Part shown: in pieces, positions 1 through 12,708 of the stretch
How positions within the stretch are numbered: the first letter of the stretch is position 1
Layout: each line of letters begins with the position of its first letter
Assembly: GCF_037975245.1 (NCBI RefSeq)
Contig: NC_092568.1
Span: 16,449,001 to 16,513,000, forward strand
Direction: 5' to 3'
DNA: 64,000 bases
DNA from: Apostichopus japonicus
Taxonomy: Eukaryota; Echinodermata; Holothuroidea; Aspidochirotida; Stichopodidae
The notes under the pieces: model-generated
Database searches by the model: none
What the model was told of the DNA's origin: nothing
What the model saw: the letters and a program-made list of their open reading frames with translations, nothing else
Program-made: the position numbers and the translations under genes

Positions 1-193
1 CCTTGATGAAAAATGTTCGGATTGTATCCAATCCCTTGAAAAGTCTTGGTGACCGGTTTTTATGTACAGTAAATCATGCAATTTTAAACAAAGAGTAAAA
101 GAAGATACTACTTCTGTGTCAAAGACAAAGCACCACCCCATTGTCATTTAGTCTTGTCTTTCTCTCATAACTGTTTCCATTTTACTCTTTCAG

Positions 194-349
194 ATGCTTT
201 TGCGTCAGGCCGACCATAAGCAACAGACAGATTTAGTGAGTGGTTTCAAAATGCTGGTGGATCCATCTCAAATGGGGGAGAGGTTTAAGATGTGGGCAAT
301 GTTTCCTCACCGAAAAGACAACTACAGACCTGCCGGTTTCCCTCCTTGA
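194..349 (+). CDS. NDUFAF7: NDUFAF7 (MidA-type methyltransferase), last exon
   Basis: This is a terminal coding exon that follows a pyrimidine-rich acceptor (ctctttcag) and ends in TGA. It encodes 51 residues. The core MLVDPSQMGERFKMWAMFPH closely parallels the C-terminus of human NDUFAF7 as I remember it (MLMNPKKMGERFNFFALLPH). NDUFAF7 is a mitochondrial-matrix arginine methyltransferase that modifies NDUFS2 during assembly of respiratory complex I. The rest of the gene lies before the window, so the catalytic SAM-binding fold is not visible. The tail after the conserved block is short (RKDNYRPAGFPP), shorter than the human tail. An AATAAA follows at 533. The exon start assumes the splice site at 192-193, and an in-phase ATG directly after it is probably internal. 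Confidence 0.8.
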   Translation: MLLRQADHKQQTDLVSGFKMLVDPSQMGERFKMWAMFPHRKDNYRPAGFPP

Positions 350-1267
350 TGCGACTAAATTAGTAGTACGATTTTGTGATCAGGACGAATTGTACTTGGG
401 ACCATGTTCAGAGGAGGCTCTATGATATAGGAAATATGAGCATGAAGAGCAGAGCTATGTGCAGTTTACTATGTTATAAAGCACTGTAATAATGAATCGT
501 GATGTGTGTTGAGAGGGCCGTGGTGCCATGATAATAAACAGAAAATGTACAAAACACTTTCTCGATATTTTTTCCTCTGTGCGTACTTGAAGATGACTTT
601 GTAAACATCCTTAAGTTTAATAGAATCTTAAATGTCATACAACAAACCAGCAACAATTAAGATGAAAGACAGGTTCTTGCATATGCAAGTAACACTTTTA
701 TTGGTTTTCAACTTTTCATTGATATTTTGTTTCAAATTGTGGAAAGTGGAAAGTAACATGTAAGTAAAATCTGGCATATTTACACTGCCACTTACAATTG
801 ATAAAGGCCAAGATGCATTTAAGATATATCCTAACGTACTCCATACCATAGATAAGATATGTAACATGTTCTGCCATGTTTGACTAAATAGGTAACATCA
901 TGATCAATAATGCTCAAGTACAATTTGAATGAGTAGGTGAGACCAACCAGAAACTTCCTATACCTTCAATCTAAAAAGGTTGATTACTTCATGGTATATT
1001 GTAGTATATTAATTTGGATGTGCCATGCAAGAGATATGATAGAATAGAAGACACTACAGATCCTTTTGTTTCTCTTTAATAAGTATGCTACAAGTTTATA
1101 GCAAATGTAATTTGTGCAATTTGTATTACTACAGCTGAAACTACAATGGACCAGTTGGACTTGTGATACAGCAGACGTTGCATCTAGTATCTTTGATCCT
1201 CTTGATAAACCTGTTACTATCTCAAACAAGGTAATAATGTGAGTTCAGTACACTAACAACTCTTTTG
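350..1267. other. Convergent 3' flanks of NDUFAF7 and ESF1
   Basis: This stretch holds the NDUFAF7 3' UTR and the region downstream of ESF1. No convincing coding exon is seen. On the minus strand the nearest canonical AATAAA for ESF1 is at 697-702 (TTTATT on the given strand), which would give a 3' UTR of about 570 nt. Confidence 0.4.
533..538 (+). terminator. Poly(A) signal for NDUFAF7
   Basis: A canonical AATAAA lies about 185 nt after the NDUFAF7 stop, inside AT-rich DNA, at a plausible 3' UTR distance. Confidence 0.5.
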
Positions 1268-4200
1268 TCATTTCTTTATGCTCCTTGGCTGGACCTTCCC
1301 TGCTATATTACTAGTATTCCGCTTAATGGACTTTATCAGAGCAGACACTTCACTCTTCGATGCTACTTTCTCGTCCAACTTGGTTTCCTTGTCTTGATGT
1401 GTTTTAGTAATTTTCGATTCCCCTCTCGCTCTCCTAGTCTGGTTTTCTTCCATTATCGCCTGCATTGATTTGGTACATTTAAAGTGAGGATCGGACGGAT
1501 CTATCGCAAAGTGATGAGAAGAATAAATGGCATCGAATCTAGAGTCCTTAACGTCAACCTCAAATGTGTCCTCTACTTTATCATCATCGTCTTCATCTTG
1601 CGTCCTGTTCTTCCTCTTCTTCTTCTTCTTAGGTTTCTCTTTCTCCATGATGTCCTTGAGATTGAAATGTTGTTTATTGTCTTCATCATCCATCATCAAT
1701 AATTCCAGTTCAGCCTGACAAAAACAGAAACAAACAAAAATGTCACAATGGCAATGACAATATTAAATACTACTGGCAAAGTGGATGCCAGTATTCACAG
1801 TATGACTAATACTATTTTGTAGATGTCACAACTTCTAAATTTATGGTCACTTAACATATTAAGGTAAAAACAGGTCAATTGAAAAATAAAATTATCAAAA
1901 CCTCTTCAATTCTTACTTTTCTCTTTAACTTATCTTCTTTGTCTTCTTCCTCATCTTCATCATCTCTCCTCTTTGAACCTTTCCTGTTTTTCTTTCCGTC
2001 TAAAGAGAACAAAATATATGTGTATAGTGTATGATACCATGATCTAGTTTTGTCAAAATCTTGGAAACTCTAAACAAGTGTAATAGACAAACACTTAAAA
2101 ATATGGCATATTGCCTCGTTCTTTTCAAGGGAAAAACAAAACAAAAAACAATCAGTTTACATAATGATATGTTGAACACCCAAGCAACTTTAGATCCTGT
2201 TATACACATTGTGACAAGAAATACTAGTATTATTTATCACCATGTTATTACTATTTACTTTTCTGTTTTTCTTGGCAAGGATCTCTTCTGATGACACACA
2301 AACTATAGTTGAACTGATGTAACATATAACTCTCATCCTATCAGCTGTACATATGGAAATACCCCTCTTTTCATTTGAAGCCATGTTCACCAAGTTTCTT
2401 CTTTCTGTTCACATCTTGTAATTGACTTTGCCAAACAAGCTAAACTGAATAGTATGTTTTGTTTTACAAACCTTTGGGTTCTTCTGACGAGAAGAATGGG
2501 TCATTCAGGTCAACTCCCTCTGGTAGTTCGTCATCGCTAAATGCATCTTCTCCATCTGAGCCTCCTCCAAGCTAATAAAAAGAAGACATGAATCTCTAAT
2601 GAAACCACTTTACCTCGATTACTTCATGAGATTATAGAGTCAACTACAAATCAAGCATTTCAATATTTTGAAAGGTACTGATTAATTGTTTTCATCCTCT
2701 ATAGATTACAACAAATTATATCAGAGAACAACATCCTGTTTATACGATATAATTGGAATTTGGACCTACCCTTTGTTCCTCTTCGAAGGTAATTGCAAGA
2801 CAATACAATGTCTCACAATGGGTGGGGTGGGGGGAGATGGGGGAGGGGAACGAGAGGGGCTTGATAAGTATTAATCCTTTCATCTCATATGAACAATATA
2901 AAATCATTTCAATTAGGTAAACCATCACCAATACTCGGGCAAAGTTGCTGAAATGCAGCATCCAGAAAATACACAAAAGGCTTTTACAATTTATATGATA
3001 TAAAATACAAATGATTCATACCTGTTAATTGTATATAGTGAAGGATAAAGTTAATTGTGCAATGCACATGTCCAACAGTTAAAGACAACCATTTGAATAC
3101 TCTGATAGGCTTTACAAATGGATACAGTACAGACAGCACCTTTAGAGTACCTTGGTTAAACTAGATACTAGACAATTGTGGCATTAGAATTACCTATTGC
3201 GATCAGACCTTGTTGCATAGTTTCTGTTTTACTGGTTAGGGACTACTTTTGTAATTGTTTTGTTGCTCCATAGGTCAATAGTAGCTATGTGGTTCTTAAG
3301 TATTATGACTCAGAGCTCCAGTAAACGTTTGGTGGTCAATGGTGTAATAAATAATATGTTAAGTTTCTCATAGTCGATTATCGATAATGAAACTATTGTC
3401 TGGGTCTTTGTACACATGTCTCTCTGTATTCTAGATAGCAATGTACGACTGTTACACAAGCACAAACAACTCTAAAGTCTCCTTAAATTCATGTTGGTTA
3501 TCTTTAATGTCCACACAATCTCATTCACACTACATTTAAGGCTTGACATACAAGCCTAGTCACCTTTATATTTTTCTCTTTCTCTCTCTGTTCAGTTTCC
3601 TTCCTCTCCTTCTTTTTCTCCTTTTTCTTGTTGAGATACTGTTGCCATGGAGAGTTATCAGTTTCCTCTTCTTCCAGTTTCTTAGTTACCAAGTCTTCTG
3701 TTGTCTCCTTCAAAGCTGTTTTGGAAGAAGACCAGCAATATTTTCTTTGAGTAAGGACTGTTTGCAAATCTGCCAGTACACTGCTGCTATCAGTGCACTA
3801 GGTAAACAATCACAGATTTTCTTTAGTTCCCACAATGCTATATACCTGTGATTTCATATGGGGCCAGCCTATCACTTACTTCAAAAAGACCATGCAAACT
3901 TGCTTAAACAGAGGTAAAGATGTCAAGAATTAAGAATTCCAGAAGTGAAAGTAGTTTATCAACAAGACAGATCACCTAAAAGTGAAATAATGATATTCGT
4001 TTGATTGCATTATTATTCTACATGCTATTTTTAATGTTTATCATATTTGACTGTGATTATGACCTGGTTCCCATGTTATCTCCATCTCAGCATCCACATC
4101 TTCTTCCTCTTTCTCCCTCTCCAGGTCTTTCACCAAAGACTTGTATTTCTCCAGTCTCTCTTCCTCTGTGAGATGAGGCAGATCTCCTTCTTCATCTGAA

Positions 4201-7200
4201 CCTTGATTGTCCTCTGATTAATAAAGTAAAGAAACAGATATCTGATGAGGTTCTATAGACTATATGGTTGGGTTTCAACCTATTTCGACTTCTTTTCGAC
4301 TGATAGGTTCAATGTCACATGACACATGATATGGTGAAACATTGATTCTTCACGTTCACCTTCCGCTGCACAACCCACAGTCACAACAGACTTAGTTTTG
4401 AAACCCAAAGGTGACGATTAAGGATGAAATACTAGCTAACTTCAAGTTTACCCTTTTTAATGAGGCATGTCAGTGATCACTTTCACACCCATTCCTGCTT
4501 CATGAACTTCCACACTCACCCCCTTCTCAGATACTTAGGGAGGTGACAACACACACTTAAACATCACTGTGGTACGACATTTGGCGAATGATGTAACACT
4601 ATATTACTGAAAGCAGTGAAAGACTGCAATCTAGCCCTTACGTCTCACTGTACAAACCTGATTAGTCTGCCCGTCACTACTGCACTGCAAAAAATTGAAT
4701 ATGTTAAAGAATATTGATCTAGTCTGTTTTGAAGCTGGCAACCTGTGGAGCAGACACTCTTACCACTGCAAGAGGCCTACACCATAATTCCAAACCAATG
4801 CATCTTGAAAAACTAGTTCAGGTTTATATGCAAGCAAATCTCCATGGTAACCACATCTACTGAAATACCATGTAAGTTTCAGCTTACCCCCTTCGCTATC
4901 ATCCTCCTCACTGCTTGAAGCCAAGTAAGCCTTGAAGTCTGCCTTCTCTAGCTCCTCTTTGTTAAAGGATCCTTTCGTATTCTTGATTCTATCCGGATCA
5001 TCTTCGTCCCATGTCAGGTTGACCTTTGACTGCTGGAGAGCTGAGTTGACAAACTCAGACGGTTTGTAAAAGTCCAAATCCAAAGAATCGCTTTCTGCAA
5101 CCTCCTTAGGCTCACGGTCGAAGGTCATGTCATCTGGAATAAATCTACAAAACAACAGAAATGAGTTTGATCGGATTGTGCTAGCAACTGTTGATTCACA
5201 GTAGAAAAAGTGTTGCCAAAAGTAAAATGAGGGATTGAAGAGAAGTTGATATTACATGTGATTAAAATTATTTTGAAAAAAACAAATCTATTTACCTTAG
5301 ATCAAGTTTCACAGCACTGCTCTCAAATTCATATCCATCACATTGTTCATAAATGTGTCCAGCTGTCTGTACACTGTCACATTCCACAACTCCATAGAAG
5401 TACTTTAGTCTGGTGATACAAAGCAGAATTAAAATAAATATTTCTTTGTTAAGATTTATATCTGGATACAACAGTAACATAACTCTAACGGAAACATAGA
5501 GCTGATTTAATTACAGAACTTCCCTTATTATTTTCTGAAGAAAGCTAGCAGCATATTTCTTTTTAACAAACTTTTTGACATTTACGTCAATTTGAGTTGA
5601 TCCTACCTCCTTACAAATTGAAGGATTTCAAAACTATTGTTATTTGTGTAGCAAATTCAAAATGTGCTAAAGGAGACACAAACCTAACCATTATCTTTGG
5701 TCTATATGACAGAGATTTTTGTGAATAGCAACTCCCTCAAACAACTGAGAAAATCTTGGTCCCTTTGAAAAATATCCTAGTTTAAAATCGTGTACGTGAC
5801 CTGTCCCTTTGTAAATCGGTGATGTCACAGTGGTGTATGGATCTGAAAGCATTTACATTTTTTAGTTTAAATACATATTTCTTTATATTTTCAAGGTAGA
5901 ATATTAACTGAAACCAAGCCCTCATTAGTTGTTAGGTTAAGAGGTTCAATGTTTTAGATTTATCTATTGCAAAACATATTTCTCATACAGAAAACAAACA
6001 TTTAATAAGTAAAGACAAAAACAACTAAAGTACGAGTGGATCGATGATCTCATATTTAGACTTGGTCGACTCTTCTTGTTACCTTTGGAGTTGGTATTTC
6101 CTTAGTTTCTCCCTAAAATATTTCTTCTCTGCCAGTTCTCCAAGGTTCTCAAATTTTTCATCTTTCTCTACCAATTCTCTTGGGCCATGGATATCTTCAT
6201 CTTTTATCCTCTCAAGACCAAGATCAGAGACGTATATCTGTGAAATTAAAATAGAGCTCTTGTTATGTTAGTATGCTCTAATAACTCTGTTCCTCTTGTA
6301 ACATCTTCATATCTTTGGTATCATATATCATGGTGGTACAAAATTCTAAATTTTCAACTTTTGGAAGAGGTTCTGACCCAGTATTAGTCTTAAAATTGAG
6401 TTATAGACAGTAATTGTCATGGCTCAAGTCATCGTCTATAAGATGACATTAGAAGCCTTCCTTTTGGAAAAGTGCGACTAGAGTCATGACTGATAAAAAC
6501 CTAGGTAAAGCACTGCAGAATACCAGAAGAAGAAAGAAATTTCTAAGAAAAAAAATATGTAAAATAGGTGACCATTAAAATTCTTTGAATGTCTAGGGGA
6601 ACCACAGAAAAAACATAGAAAGTCTGGAAAGTTCTGAAAACAGTAAATGCAGTTTAAACACTTCAGCCATTTCTTAGTTTTAAGTGAGAAACATTGTATC
6701 CACCATTTTAAGTTTTATAAATTAAGTTATAGACAGCAATTCTCATGGCTCAGGTCATCGGATGTAAGATTAAATTTGAATCATTTCCCATTGGAAAAAG
6801 TATGACTAGAGTCATGAATGATTAGAACCTAGGTAAAGCACTGCAGAATACCAGAAGAGAGAAATTTCTAAGTAAAAAGTATGTAAACTAGTAGACCATT
6901 AAAATTCTTTCAATGTCCAGGGAATCACAGAAAAGAACATAGAAAGCCTGGAAAGTTGTGAAAACAGTAAATGCACTTCGTACACTTCAGCCATTCCTCA
7001 GTTCTCTATTTGAGAACCATTGCAACCACCTTTCTTTGGTACTTGGATGAAGCTTACATCCCATTAACAGATCAAATAATGGCACAATACGCTCCACATT
7101 TTTCATTGTAATCTGAGTTTTGATTTTTTTCAGAAAGCAAACCTTTTAAGTAAACTTCCTTACCCCTACATTGCAGAACCATCCGAGGACATAATTAACA

Positions 7201-8863
7201 CCATACAGTACACTCATTCATTAGCTACAAACATGTCAGATACTAATATATGGACCTATGATGTCCTACATAGCAGGAACATACCTTGACAGATTTAATG
7301 ATGCTGCCTGGAGGTTTAAAGGAAGATAGGAGAACTAGGATATCGTTTGCTGTAATCCTATCCCAATCCATGTTGCAGACAGCCAAGCGAGATGAGATCT
7401 CCTCTGTTCGCTTGGCCCCCGTGTCCAACTCTCCCCATCTATGCTCCACGTCAACATCCTCATTGCCCTCTGAATCACTTTCGTCTGAGCTGGAGGACTC
7501 CATCAAGACCTCCCCTCGACTGTAATCGACTCGCCTATCGGTGGAGGGCCCTGCTTCATCCGAAGAATCGTCCTCATCTGAAGAATCCGACGAGGATGAT
7601 ACTGATGATGATGGGTTCTTGAGAAGGTCACCTGTAAAAAGGTATGATATAATATTGAAGGGTGTGATAAACTGACACCTATACAGTTTGGAACGTACTA
7701 CCCCAAAGACATGTAATCAAATAAATTCTAAATAAATCATTAATAGAAGAAACTGAAGAAAACTTATGAATGAAAAGTTACTTATCTGCCTCTGCATGTG
7801 AATGGGTAAAACCCATGATTATGATGATATCAATATCACTATTTCAATTTCCTGAAATAATTAATTTATTAGTAACCTACACATCTCAACATTCCACAAC
7901 ACTTCCTTCTTTTAAACTCAGTTTTCTTCAAGGTTGCTTAACTCTCAACAAAACATCTATGTAATGATCATGGACTAGCATTGCGATGAATAGGAAAGCA
8001 AAGGCTGACTTAATCTAAAATGTGTGTTTGAATAAGTTCATGCATAAGTTGATTAAGTTCAAGTAAAATCAAGGACATCTTTAACATTTTCAGTACTTTA
8101 GTACTATAGCTCATAGCCTCTTTGTATTTACTTCTAGTTTTTATATAGTTAATCAACAAATCAACTTCAAAAACTAAGGAGACTGCTTTAAAGTTATCTT
8201 GCCGAATCATTTGCAGAATTCAATGGAGAAATAGGTTACATGCAAATTATACAAAAACTGATGAACTTGATAAATACCTTTCCCCACGGAGACCTTGTGG
8301 ACAGCATCTTCTTGCCCATTGTCCTGCTCGCCTTCCACCTGTTTTTCCTCTTTTTGTTCTCTCTCTAGTTGTTTGTTCGTGCCTTGGGTCTTACCCTTCT
8401 TTTGATTGCCTAACTTCTTCCTCTGTAATAACAATAACTTCAGTTCTTCTCTTCCACTCCGCCTTCTCTTTTTAGTTTGTGATTTCCCATTTTTTGACAA
8501 ATCCTCCTCCCCTGTTACACTTATTAATTTTCCAGACTCTCCATCATCCCTCTCTTGGGAGACCATCGTTTTACCTCCTTTAATTTTCTCCTCTTCTGCT
8601 TCATCATCACTCAGTCCAGAGTCTGAATCTGAGAGGTCATAAAATCTTTTCAAGGTTTCATCAGACCTCTGCTGTACGGGACGCCCACGTTTATCAATCG
8701 TCGATTTAATTTTGAATTTTTTGTCTTTAAACATAGCTTCAAACCGTCTGTCTATTTTTACTTTCCTCTCCCGTTTGCGCATCACTTTAAATCTTGGATC
8801 GCTTCCTATAGTGGAAAATCTTGCATCCTCTTCCTCCATAGTGCAGGCTTTTACGTTCTCCAA
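1268..8863 (-). CDS. ESF1: ESF1 nucleolar pre-rRNA processing protein
   Basis: Ten coding exons were modelled on the minus strand: 8863-8278, 7631-7285, 6237-6083, 5409-5296, 5144-4888, 4213-4064, 3715-3564, 2571-2472, 1999-1902 and 1714-1268. All have GT/AG borders and all phases agree (2406 nt, 801 aa; human about 851). ESF1 is a nucleolar protein needed for 18S rRNA maturation. The N-terminus carries the conserved block [20 protein letters not shown] and [10 protein letters not shown] (residues about 20-80). An acidic Ser-rich linker follows, then the central conserved region with [12 protein letters not shown] and [11 protein letters not shown]. Near the C-terminus is the NUC153-type motif [20 protein letters not shown] (about 707-730), then a basic tail. 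The start could instead be the second methionine, eight residues in. It is transcribed away from COMMD1. Confidence 0.93.
4690..4795 (-). mobile_element. Possible decayed tRNA-derived SINE in ESF1 intron 5
   Basis: Read on the minus strand, the segment resembles the head of a tRNA: CTTGCAGTGGTAAGAGTGTC looks like an A box, followed by a TTCAAA-containing block in place of a B box. No poly-A tail or target duplication was found, so this is weak. Confidence 0.3.
6396..7032. repeat. Tandem duplication of about 310 bp in ESF1 intron 2
   Basis: Copy A (about 6396-6706) and copy B (about 6722-7032) share long blocks offset by about 326 bp. Examples are AGTTATAGACAG, ATGGCTCA.GTCATCG, ACCTAGGTAAAGCACTGCAG and ACACTTCAGCCATT. 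Divergence of roughly 10-20% by eye suggests an old local duplication. No coding potential is seen in either copy. Confidence 0.85.
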
Positions 8864-10185
8864 CGTATAAATATTATTCCTTTAAAATCAAAGTGAAATT
8901 ATGGAAGATTACTTTTCAGGAGGATAACTTGATCATGAGGTATCAGGTTACTTAAATTATCTGGTTTTTGAATCAAATGGAATTGTTCAAAAGTTTCATT
9001 GAGTGAAAAATTGTAGCAAGTCACAGTTTGTAAGATTGCTATATTTTTATTTCTACTTTGCTACTTACTGTTATTCTTATAGATTTGGGTAACATTGTCA
9101 GAAATTGGTTACACATTGCAAAAAGCTGTATTTAGTGCAAATGAATGATGTTTCAGTTGCAGTAACCAAATGCACTCGGGATGTTGTGTCTGATACCTCA
9201 TAACCTGCTTCATGAATCATGAACTCTGACAGGGACTTGTCAAAAACCAGTGCATAGGCCTCCAACAGAAGGGTGGTCCCTCTCATCATGTAATGAAAGA
9301 CATTGTTAATGTGCTCTAGGCCTAGTCTAAGTATTCACGTCATAACTGCCTGATTGAAACTATTATTGAATGCTTAACGTTTACCCTTAACACTGCAACT
9401 TCGTTGCACAACGTACAAGCCTGGCATAGATGCGTCAAATACGTTGTCTTGCTATACTCTACTATTTACTATTACGTGGAGTGTAATATAGCGAACAACA
9501 GTACTAGTGGGACACAACAGTTATGACCTATGCATTGATAGTTGGCCTATGATTCCTTACCTTTATCAACCGGTGTGATTTCAGATATGTGGCTAATACT
9601 AGAAATGTAACAGCTGTTTCCTGTATTCAACTTTCAAAATATAGTATACTGCTGGTGAAGATTGAACTAGGTACTCTGTTCATAACTACTGTACTTGAAG
9701 AGCCGCCTGTAGTGTCTTGATGACAATCTAAGTTGTGTAGCAGGTTGAGGCACATGTGTTTTTAAATGTTGCGTAATACTACGACGATTGTAACCTATGA
9801 CCTGCAGGTTGGTGACTGCCCTCAGAAGTAATGTTGTTGCGCCTCCGACGGAACATTTATTCACGATAAATTTATACCCAACCAGCTGAAAGTGTTAGGA
9901 CCACAGCATCCAATTTTACATTGACGATTGAGGAAAGAGTATAGATTGCTGTGTTGCTTGGATATTTAAGTTGTATTATTAGTTGGGTTACATTGTACGC
10001 ACGAACAGCATTCATAAACACTATTACTTACTTGGCCTAGGCTGATACTTCAGTAGTATTAGTAATACTAATACTAATTGTAGGGAACCTTTAATATGCT
10101 TAGTGATCGTGTATAAAGAAATTCAGGCTATAGTGTGGACAACAAGTTTCGCTCAGCTATTTAAGCCGAACTTAGACACATTATT
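8864..10185. promoter_or_regulatory. Divergent intergenic region between ESF1 and COMMD1
   Basis: The two genes are transcribed away from each other, so both promoters should lie in these 1.3 kb. I see no convincing TATA box or CpG-rich block. The sequence is AT-rich with CG-containing stretches at about 9360-9480 and 9700-9850. A small minus-strand reading frame at 9098-9289 shows no recognisable protein features. Confidence 0.4.
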
Positions 10186-12708
10186 ATGGCAGACGAAGGC
10201 AATAGTACTGTAGGACTCCTGAATGGGATAGCAAAACGTGAATACTATGGAAGCACTGACATAACCGATGAGTTCCTGAAAGAAGAATTGTTTCCAAATC
10301 TTTCCACCGAAGAATTTACAGCAGTTTACGCAAAATGCAGTCATCTGTTGAAGGTAACTAAGGATTAACTTTCATTACCATTGCATTCATAAATTAAAAA
10401 AATTGTAGCCAGCAGTATCAATGCAATCACAAATTTAAATTTGCTTTCAGAAATTTGACTGGATTATCATTTTTAAAGGCATTGAAGACTCGCCCGAAAC
10501 CGCGTGCTGCGCTCTGAAAAAGTTTACTTTCCATTGCTTGCAAGTGAAGTTTTCTTCTTGTCGCTACAAAATGCAGACAGTAAAGAAATGTGACACCTTG
10601 TTATCTTTTATCTAGCCCAGAGATGTCCATTGTACACTGTGTTGTGGGTATTGACCATAGCTGTATGTATTGACTGTACACTAGTGTCTAATTATGGACG
10701 GTAGCAAGCTGTGTGTGTATTTTCTGTGATCGTGATCTGTGATGGTGGTGTCTAACACTTCTGTTACACCTCATTCGAAACTAGGTCAGATACCCGGCAT
10801 GAGACATTTCTTTGTGCGCGAGTCTTCACACCCTTTAAGTGCGGGATTGCAGTGTTGCACTTTATATCTTCATGAGTGAAAACGGTTGTGAAATTGCAAT
10901 AAATGTTCAGCATCACAATTCCTTTGATTTGTACAAATTTGTAGCACACTACATTTGTAATGCCTGTATTATTGCGACACTTTTGACAAGTTCAACCTGA
11001 ATGGGAAATTTGTATTGTATACTACTGTATCAGCCGAGTACAAACTGAAGTACCTTTAACAACTTGTAGTTATTGGGTCAGCCTCTGAAGAACCTCCTGA
11101 TAGGATTGAAACGTCAGGCCTGCTAACTTTTTCATATTTACCTACACAAAGTTTTTGCAACATTCATTCTGTTTTGCTTCACAGAGTATTGCATCAGCAG
11201 GAATGGACTTCAATCAACTTGAAGCTTTTCTAACCAGTCAGACTAAAAAGAAAGGTGGCCTTAGTGAGCCACAAGCTGCTGCATTTTCTAAATTTTGGAA
11301 GAATAACAAAACTAAAATACATAATGTTATGGTCTCGAGAGTAAGTATTTCCTTCTCTGTTGCTTTCTGCTATGAATGTGTGAAAATCAGCATTTGTTAA
11401 CAGATAGAAACTTGAAATACCTTGTTTTGTATACAACAATGATTTCAATATTTCTAGGAAGAATAACAATTTATTCAATTTTTTTTATAGAATTTAAGGC
11501 TTGTTTTGAGTCTCATTCAACCATATTCATCTTTCCCTAATATATCCTACTATATAACAGATGGTTGCATGGATTCTCAGGGCAAATATTTGTAAGAATT
11601 TTTTCTGAGTTGTCCTTCAGACAACCAGGTCTCACTTTGTTTGTGGTTGCTGGAAAAGCAACTTTGATTGTACGAAAAAGTGTAGCAAAATAACAAAGAA
11701 GAAGAACCAATATTTACACAGTAGGATAGAGATGTGTAGGTTTCTATTTCATCTCCAAAAGTAATGGAGGGTGATACCAATTTATCATTTGACCTATTTG
11801 GGGATAATTAGTAAAAATGCAATCTGAAGTTAACACTATTCAATTTTGTCATAGACCCCCCCCCCCCCCAAAGCTGATTTTGGTTGTCTGAAAATTTGGT
11901 CTTCTTGGATAATCGTTAAAAATTTGCACTGCATCATCTTATCATCACTCTTTGTCTTCTCTGCAGTCGACATATGGAAAAACCTTGAAAAATTTGAGCT
12001 GGAGAATAGATATCAAAGCCCAGGCAAAGAAAGTGGATCAGATAAATACTCCAACAGCAATAGTAGAATTACAACTAGCCAACAAGAACCAGTCACAAAG
12101 CAAGGTAGGTAACAGATTTGTAAATATTAAAAATATATATGTCAGAAGGTTATTTAGGCTAGGAGTGAATTTTTACCCTTTTCATGCTGCTTAAATAAAT
12201 AAAGACTACGGAGTAATGTTTTTGTTTTGTTTTTCCGAAGAGGGATTAGTACAACTTGTCTGATTTCAAGTTTATGGGGAGAGGAGGGTGATAGTGGTTA
12301 GAGAAATGACTTCCCTAACTACATTTGTATGAGGATCACATGCCCCAGAGTCATACTGTGCTGGCAAGACTTTCTTCCAAAAATATTTTAAAACAATTTG
12401 AAAAAGAGAGGGGCAATGCCGCAAAGAATTGGATATCAGTAATGATGGATGATCCGTCTGAGTATATTGGCACTATGGGGTCAAAAATTTTCATATTAAG
12501 GTTAGCATTTTGAAAATCTTTCAGCTTTGTAAACATTTGCCATATCAGATTAACATGTAAAGACAAGGTTATTTATTTTCTTCCACCCTTCTTCCTTTCC
12601 TTTTAGGAAGATGATGTAGTGCAGTTTGAGTTGGATGAAGTAATGCTGGGTTCACTTACAAGGAGCTTAGAAGAAATCGAAGAACGCCTTATTACCTTCG
12701 CTAAATGA
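10186..12708 (+). CDS. COMMD1: COMMD1, Commander complex subunit
   Basis: Four exons were modelled: 10186-10353, 11185-11340, 11967-12104 and 12607-12708. All junctions are phase 0 (564 nt, 187 aa; human 190 aa). Exon 2 reads SIASAGMDFNQLEAFLTSQT, nearly identical to human COMMD1. Residues about 1-105 form the helical HN domain. Exons 3 and 4 form the COMM domain, including LSWRIDIK, TPTAIVELQL, the FELDEV strand and a final helix ending in ITFAK. COMMD1 acts in the CCC/Commander complex that recycles endosomal cargo, including copper ATPases, and it restrains NF-kB in vertebrates. The start ATG is followed by ADEGNSTVGLLNGIAKREYY, which aligns with the human N-terminus. Nothing looks truncated. 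Confidence 0.95.

Noticed and set aside
240-425. 61-codon plus-strand open frame overlapping the NDUFAF7 exon
   Set aside because: The other frame of the same exon matches the NDUFAF7 C-terminus, so this one is a shadow.
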